In this document: positions 59,926 to 64,000 of the stretch, one piece after another
Layout of the letters: each line of letters begins with the position of its first letter
Numbering within the stretch: the stretch's first letter is position 1
Source: an uncultured Bacteroidales bacterium
GTDB lineage: Bacteria > Bacteroidota > Bacteroidia > Bacteroidales > F082
Assembly: GCA_946407975.1 (NCBI GenBank)
Contig: CAMJQC010000007.1
Span: 1-64,000, forward strand
Length of the DNA stretch: 64,000 nucleotides
Reading direction: 5' to 3'
Translations under genes and position numbers: made by a program
The notes under the pieces: generated by a model
The model's input: only the letters and a program-made list of their open reading frames with translations
Databases searched by the model: none
Told to the model about the DNA's origin: nothing

Positions 59926-62847
59926 TTGATAGCCGTCCATTCTTATAACAGCCTTTGTTATGGCACGATGCCGGTCGCCGACCTTGTGAGCAAGGCCGTA
60001 GCGTTGGGCTATACCGTCTTGCCTTTGACGGACATCAATACCGTGATGGGCATTCCCGATTTCGTCTTTGAATGCCAGAAACAAGGCATTCGGCCCATCG
60101 CCGGGGTGGAGTTCAGGAACGGGAATGAGCTGCTGTATGTGGCTTTGGCCATGGATAACCAGGGTTATGCCGAGCTGAACCGTTTTCTGACGCAACACAA
60201 TGTGAACAAACAGCCATATCCCGAACGCGCGCCAGCATGGGAGAAAGTCTATGTGGTCTATCCTTTTGGCAAACGTAAGGCGACGGAGCTGCGCGAGAAC
60301 GAGTTCCTGGGCGTCCGCTTATCCCAGCTTACCGCCTTGTTCCGTTGTAAAGACTATACGAAACTGGTCATTATGCAACCTGCCACTTTCGCCGACGAAA
60401 GCAACATCCTGTTGCATCGGAACCTGCGTGCCGTCGATGGCAACACCCTGCTGTCGCGTCTCGAACCCGCCTCGTGCGCCTCGCCAGATGAGATCTTCCT
60501 TTCTCCTGAGAGGCTGAAAGCAGCCTATGTGCTGTATCCCCAACTGATAGAGAATACGGAGAAGTTGCTTGGCAATTGCGGCATCGTGCTCGATGATGGC
60601 GTCAAAAACAAGCAATGTTATACGGGTAGCATGTTCGAAGACCGGGATTTGTTGCACAAACTGGCTTTCGACGGCATGGCCTATCGGTATGGAACCGCTA
60701 ATAAGGAGGCTTATCGGCGCATCGAGAAAGAACTTGCCATCATTGAGCGGATGAATTTCTGCGCCTATTTTCTCATCGCTTGGGACATTGTCCGTTTTGC
60801 CATCTCTAAGGGCTTCTACCATGTGGGACGGGGTAGTGGCGCCAATAGTGTGGTAGCGTATTGCTTGAAGATCACCGACGTGGATCCGATAGAACTGGAC
60901 CTGTATTTCGAGCGCTTTCTCAATCCGAAACGCAGCAGTCCACCGGATTTCGACCTTGATTTCTCGTGGAAGGAAAGGGACGAGGTCTTTGCATACCTCT
61001 TCAAAAAATATGGGCCGGACCATGTGGCTTTGCTGGGCGCCACGGTGACTTTTCAGCAGAATTCCCTTTGTCGTGAATTGGGGAAAGTCAACGGGTTGCC
61101 AAAGGCTGAAATCGACCTGATGGAACGCAATCCTGCCGAGTTTGCCAGGCGCAGCGCTCTCGCGCGTGACTTGCTTGCCGTGGCCGAACGGCTTAAAGAC
61201 TTTCCCGCCCAGCGTTCCATTCATGCCGGTGGCGTCTTGATCACGGAACGCCCTATCACCGATTATACCGCTTTAGACTTGCCGCCAAAGGGCTTTCCGA
61301 CCACGCAGTTCGACATGTATTCGGCCGAAAAGCTGGGCATTGACAAAATCGATGTGCTGAGCCAGCGTGGCATCGCCCATATCCGTGATGCGGTGGAGAT
61401 GGTGCGGAAGAACCGTGGTCTTGAGATCGACATCCATCATATCGAGGCCTTGAAAAACGATGACCTCGTCAAGAGGCAGCTGCTGAAAGCGGAGACCAAC
61501 GGATGCTTTTATATCGAGAGCCCTGCTATGCGAGGCCTGTTGCGAAAACTGCGTTGTAGCGATTACAAGACCTTGGTGGCGGCGAGTTCCATCATCAGGC
61601 CTGGCGTTGCCAAATCGGGGATGATGCGCGAGTATATCCAAAGGTTCCATTATCCCGATACGGTGGATTACAAGCATCCATTGCTGAAAGAGCTGTTGGC
61701 CGAGACTTATGGCGTGATGATCTATCAGGAAGACGTGCTCAAGGTATGCCATTATTTTGCGGGTCTCGATCTGGCCGATGCCGACGTGTTGCGCCGCATG
61801 ATGGGCCATAAGATGCGCGACAAGAGCGCTTTCGAGGCGGTGACCAAACGTTTTTTCGACAATTGCAAGGCCAAAGGCTACCCCGAAGCGCTGACCAACG
61901 AGATCTGGCGTCAGATAGAGTCGTTTTCGGGCTACTCTTTCTCAAAGGCGCACTCGGCCTCCTATGCCGTGGAGAGCTTTCAAAGCCTCTATTTGAAGAG
62001 CCATTTTCCACTCGAATTTCAGGTGGCGGTGATCAACAACTTTGGCGGTTTCTACCAGACTTGGGTCTACTTGAACGAGGCCAAGCGCATGGGCGCCAAG
62101 ATCCATCTGCCTTGTGTCAACCGAAGCCTATACATGACCTCGCTTCAGGGCAGGACGATTTTTCTCGGTTTTGTCCATCTGCAAGGGCTGGAGCAGAAAG
62201 TGGCGGAGCATCTGGTCGCCGAACGGCAGCTCAATGGCCCTTATGCCGATTTGAATGACTTCATGAATCGGGTGCCTTGTCCTTTTGAACAGCTGGTGTT
62301 GCTTATCCGAGGCGGTGCTTTTGGCTTCCTCCACCTCAGCAAGGCGGAACTGTTGTGGCAGGCACAGCTGAATAAACCGAAAGGACCGCAAGAGATGACC
62401 GCAAGTCTCTTTAGGCAGGAACCTCAGCATTATCGTTTCCCGAGTTTTAAAGTCAGCGCGTTGGAAGATGCCTATGACGAATTGGAGCTCTATGGATTCC
62501 CAGTCACCATGACTTGGTTCGACATGTTGCAGACCCGTTTCCGAGGCGAGTTGATGGCGGTCCAGATGCTACATTTTGTTGGGCAACGCTTCAGGATGCT
62601 GGGCAAACTGGTGACGGTGAAGTATGTGCGTACCAGCAAAGGCGAGCCGATGGCTATGGGCACTTTCTGCGACTGCACAGGAGAGGTGTTCGACACAGTG
62701 CATTTTCCTGCTGTCTTCAAGGCGTATCCTTTCCAAGGTAATGGCGTCTATCTGCTGTTGGGGAAGGTCACGGAGGAATTCGGACAAGCCACTTTGGAGG
62801 TGGAGAAGATGGCGCCCATGCCGTATCAGCCGAATCCGAGAGGGTAG
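59926..62847 (+). CDS. dnaE: DNA polymerase III alpha subunit, compact (error-prone/DnaE2-like) form
   Basis: A C-family polymerase of 973 residues, clearly shorter than a replicative DnaE. Order: PHP domain (HSYNSLCYGT, LTDINTVMGI, IAGVEFRNGNE); palm with catalytic acids in PDFDLDFSW (near 341) and GRGSGANSVVAY; HAGGVLITERP, YQEDVLKVCHYFAGL and GYSFSKAHSASYA; and a C-terminal OB-fold (GKLVTVKYVRT). It lacks the tau-binding C-terminal domain. Start is TTG 59926, the only start possible after an in-frame stop at 59920. With dinB and the S24 regulator it fits a damage-inducible translesion polymerase. Confidence 0.9.
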   Translation: MIAVHSYNSLCYGTMPVADLVSKAVALGYTVLPLTDINTVMGIPDFVFECQKQGIRPIAGVEFRNGNELLYVALAMDNQGYAELNRFLTQHNVNKQPYPERAPAWEKVYVVYPFGKRKATELRENEFLGVRLSQLTALFRCKDYTKLVIMQPATFADESNILLHRNLRAVDGNTLLSRLEPASCASPDEIFLSPERLKAAYVLYPQLIENTEKLLGNCGIVLDDGVKNKQCYTGSMFEDRDLLHKLAFDGMAYRYGTANKEAYRRIEKELAIIERMNFCAYFLIAWDIVRFAISKGFYHVGRGSGANSVVAYCLKITDVDPIELDLYFERFLNPKRSSPPDFDLDFSWKERDEVFAYLFKKYGPDHVALLGATVTFQQNSLCRELGKVNGLPKAEIDLMERNPAEFARRSALARDLLAVAERLKDFPAQRSIHAGGVLITERPITDYTALDLPPKGFPTTQFDMYSAEKLGIDKIDVLSQRGIAHIRDAVEMVRKNRGLEIDIHHIEALKNDDLVKRQLLKAETNGCFYIESPAMRGLLRKLRCSDYKTLVAASSIIRPGVAKSGMMREYIQRFHYPDTVDYKHPLLKELLAETYGVMIYQEDVLKVCHYFAGLDLADADVLRRMMGHKMRDKSAFEAVTKRFFDNCKAKGYPEALTNEIWRQIESFSGYSFSKAHSASYAVESFQSLYLKSHFPLEFQVAVINNFGGFYQTWVYLNEAKRMGAKIHLPCVNRSLYMTSLQGRTIFLGFVHLQGLEQKVAEHLVAERQLNGPYADLNDFMNRVPCPFEQLVLLIRGGAFGFLHLSKAELLWQAQLNKPKGPQEMTASLFRQEPQHYRFPSFKVSALEDAYDELELYGFPVTMTWFDMLQTRFRGELMAVQMLHFVGQRFRMLGKLVTVKYVRTSKGEPMAMGTFCDCTGEVFDTVHFPAVFKAYPFQGNGVYLLLGKVTEEFGQATLEVEKMAPMPYQPNPRG

Positions 62848-62935
62848 TTCGAGGCATTAATGAGCACTACCTCCAATAAAATTGAATAATTTGCGTTTTT
62901 CTTTGAAAACAGTAGCCGTGAATGCGTTTTGTTCG

Positions 62936-62943
62936 TACTTTTG
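62936..62943 (+). promoter_or_regulatory. Promoter -7 element of the TonB receptor gene
   Basis: TACTTTTG, exact match, 20 bases before ATG 62963. Confidence 0.6.
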
Positions 62944-62962
62944 CCGCCTGTTTTCAAATGAT

Positions 62963-64000
62963 ATGATTCGGAAAATTACTTTATTGGTTTTTAGTGTCTT
63001 ATTCATCGGTTTTACGTCTTTTGGACAACAAAAAGTTGTTGTATCAGGAACGGTAAAGGATGCTTCTTCTGGTGAAAAACTGATAGGCGTTTCCGTCTAT
63101 GTGGAGAAACTGAAAACGGGCACCAGCACCAATGAAAAAGGTTATTACGAATTGCATTTGCCTGTTGGCGAACAAGAGGTGAAGTTCTCATACATAGGGT
63201 ATCATTCTGTAAACAAAAAAGTAAAGACCACATCAAAACCGATGCGTCTGGATATCGGACTTCAACCTGATGTGCAGATGCTGTCGGAGGCCGAGGTCAC
63301 AAGTCAGAAGCAGGACCGAAACGTCTCGGAGATGGCGATGAGCGTGCAGACCCTTGATATGATTACCATCAAGAAGATTCCTGCGCTGATGGGTGAGGTG
63401 GATGTCATTAAGACGATCCAGCTGTTGCCGGGTGTGCAGGCGGCTTCGGAAGGCTCATCTGGATTCAGCGTGCGTGGCGGCAGCACGGACCAAAACCTGA
63501 TCATGTTGGATAATGCGCCTATCTATAATCCATCGCATTTCCTGGGATTTTTCTCCGTTTTCAATAACGATGCCGTAAAGGATGCCACGCTTTATAAAGG
63601 TGATATCCCCGCCAATTATGGAGGCAGGCTTTCTTCTGTTTTGGATGTCCAGGTCAAGGATGAGATGCCGAAGAAATTCCATGCATCAGGAGGTATCGGT
63701 CTTGTGACGAGCCGTCTCATGCTCGAGGCGCCGTTCTTTGACCATCGTACCTCAGTGATGCTGGCAGGCCGCACCACTTATGCGGGGCTGGTCTTGCCAT
63801 TCCTTGGCGATGACCTGAAAGGTTCCGACATCAACTTCTATGACTTGAATGCCAAGATTACGCAGACTCTCAATGAAAACAATCGCCTATTTATCTCAGC
63901 CTATCATGGACACGACAAGTTCTATATGGATCAGCTGGTGGGTCTCGGCTACGGCAACTCAAGCGCTACGGTGCGTTGGAATCACATCCTCGGTCCGCGG
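62963..64000 (+). CDS. TonB-dependent receptor, C-terminus cut by window edge
   Basis: Missing from the ORF track because no stop falls in the window. From ATG 62963 about 346 residues are visible. They are a signal peptide (MIRKITLLVFSVLFIGFTSFG, in part), a carboxypeptidase D regulatory-like domain (VSGTVKDASSGEKLIGVSV, STNEKGYYELHLP), then the plug (LLPGVQAASEGSSGFSVRGG, NLIMLDNAPIYNPSHFLG, YKGDIPANYGGRLSSVLDV) and the first barrel strands. It is a substrate-specific outer-membrane receptor energised by TonB; it lacks an evident SusD partner within the window. The substrate is unknown. Confidence 0.9.
   Translation, partial: MIRKITLLVFSVLFIGFTSFGQQKVVVSGTVKDASSGEKLIGVSVYVEKLKTGTSTNEKGYYELHLPVGEQEVKFSYIGYHSVNKKVKTTSKPMRLDIGLQPDVQMLSEAEVTSQKQDRNVSEMAMSVQTLDMITIKKIPALMGEVDVIKTIQLLPGVQAASEGSSGFSVRGGSTDQNLIMLDNAPIYNPSHFLGFFSVFNNDAVKDATLYKGDIPANYGGRLSSVLDVQVKDEMPKKFHASGGIGLVTSRLMLEAPFFDHRTSVMLAGRTTYAGLVLPFLGDDLKGSDINFYDLNAKITQTLNENNRLFISAYHGHDKFYMDQLVGLGYGNSSATVRWNHILGPR

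Noticed and set aside
60319-61224. 301-residue antisense ORF within dnaE
   Set aside because: Opposite strand of the DnaE palm domain; no independent support.
1-64000. CRISPR array, rRNA operon, insertion sequence or prophage
   Set aside because: I saw no regularly spaced repeats, rRNA signatures, transposase or phage structural genes.

Overview
This window looks like a chromosomal segment from a Bacteroidota bacterium, most likely order Bacteroidales. Many genes are preceded by the Bacteroidota -7 promoter element TAnnTTTG, with almost no Shine-Dalgarno sequences. A PorT homologue and a protein with a type IX secretion (T9SS) sorting tail are both encoded. Other lineage markers are the eukaryote/archaeal-like prolyl-tRNA synthetase, the PUR-family DNA/RNA-binding protein, the par-DUF5683-dapB-lepB operon, a GIN-domain lipoprotein and a carboxypeptidase-regulated TonB receptor. 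Both window edges cut a gene: a porin at the left and a TonB-dependent receptor at the right. Neither is in the supplied ORF track.

Layout. 1-5.2 kb (minus): truncated porin, then lpxK, purine nucleoside phosphorylase, lpxH and an M20 dipeptidase ending at two terminators. 5.2-7.2 kb (plus): a Nif3-family protein and a zinc-ribbon coiled-coil protein, from a promoter back to back with that of lpxK. 7.2-19.1 kb: envelope and secreted proteins (FadL-like barrel, an aromatic/His-rich lipoprotein, GIN lipoprotein, PagL-like barrel, a duplicated T9SS cargo protein, a DUF4249-like lipoprotein) around proS and mazG. 19.1-32.7 kb (minus): TrmH-family methylase, rpsF-rpsR-rplI, an esterase, wecB, radC, rpsT, mtaB, miaB, lplA, tRNA-Glu, porT, ubiE/menG, a heptose kinase and an aspartate aminotransferase. 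32.8-36.4 kb (plus): a DUF7935-like protein, lpxD, lpxC, lpxA. 36.4-41.9 kb (minus): ftsK, lolA, pnuC and a NadR-kinase/glycosyltransferase fusion. 42-47.3 kb (minus): parA, parB, DUF5683, dapB, lepB and a beta-barrel protein. 47.4-53.8 kb: PUR protein, exonuclease, FAH-family enzyme, tricorn-like protease, transglutaminase-like protein. 55.2-62.8 kb: a DNA-damage-type locus.

The lipid A pathway is strongly represented (lpxA, C, D, H, K plus heptose kinase and a possible deacylase). LpxC lacks the FabZ fusion normally seen in this phylum. Chromosome maintenance is also prominent (parAB, ftsK), with a DnaA-box-like inverted repeat upstream of parA.

The most interesting part is 55-63 kb. An XRE-S24 (LexA-like self-cleaving type) regulator is divergent from dinB, and an AlkZ-like DNA glycosylase and a compact second DnaE lie nearby. 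The regions upstream of dinB and dnaE share an ungapped 46-nt block with about 35 identical bases, which contains a TTTGATTA/TAATCAAA inverted repeat. The regulator's own promoter overlaps the dinB copy. I infer an SOS-like mutagenesis regulon with a non-canonical operator. Other unusual features are the NadR-glycosyltransferase fusion, a miaB that resembles Patescibacteria (CPR) versions, and a GC-rich structured intergenic region after wecB. All family assignments come from reading the sequence; no database search was run.
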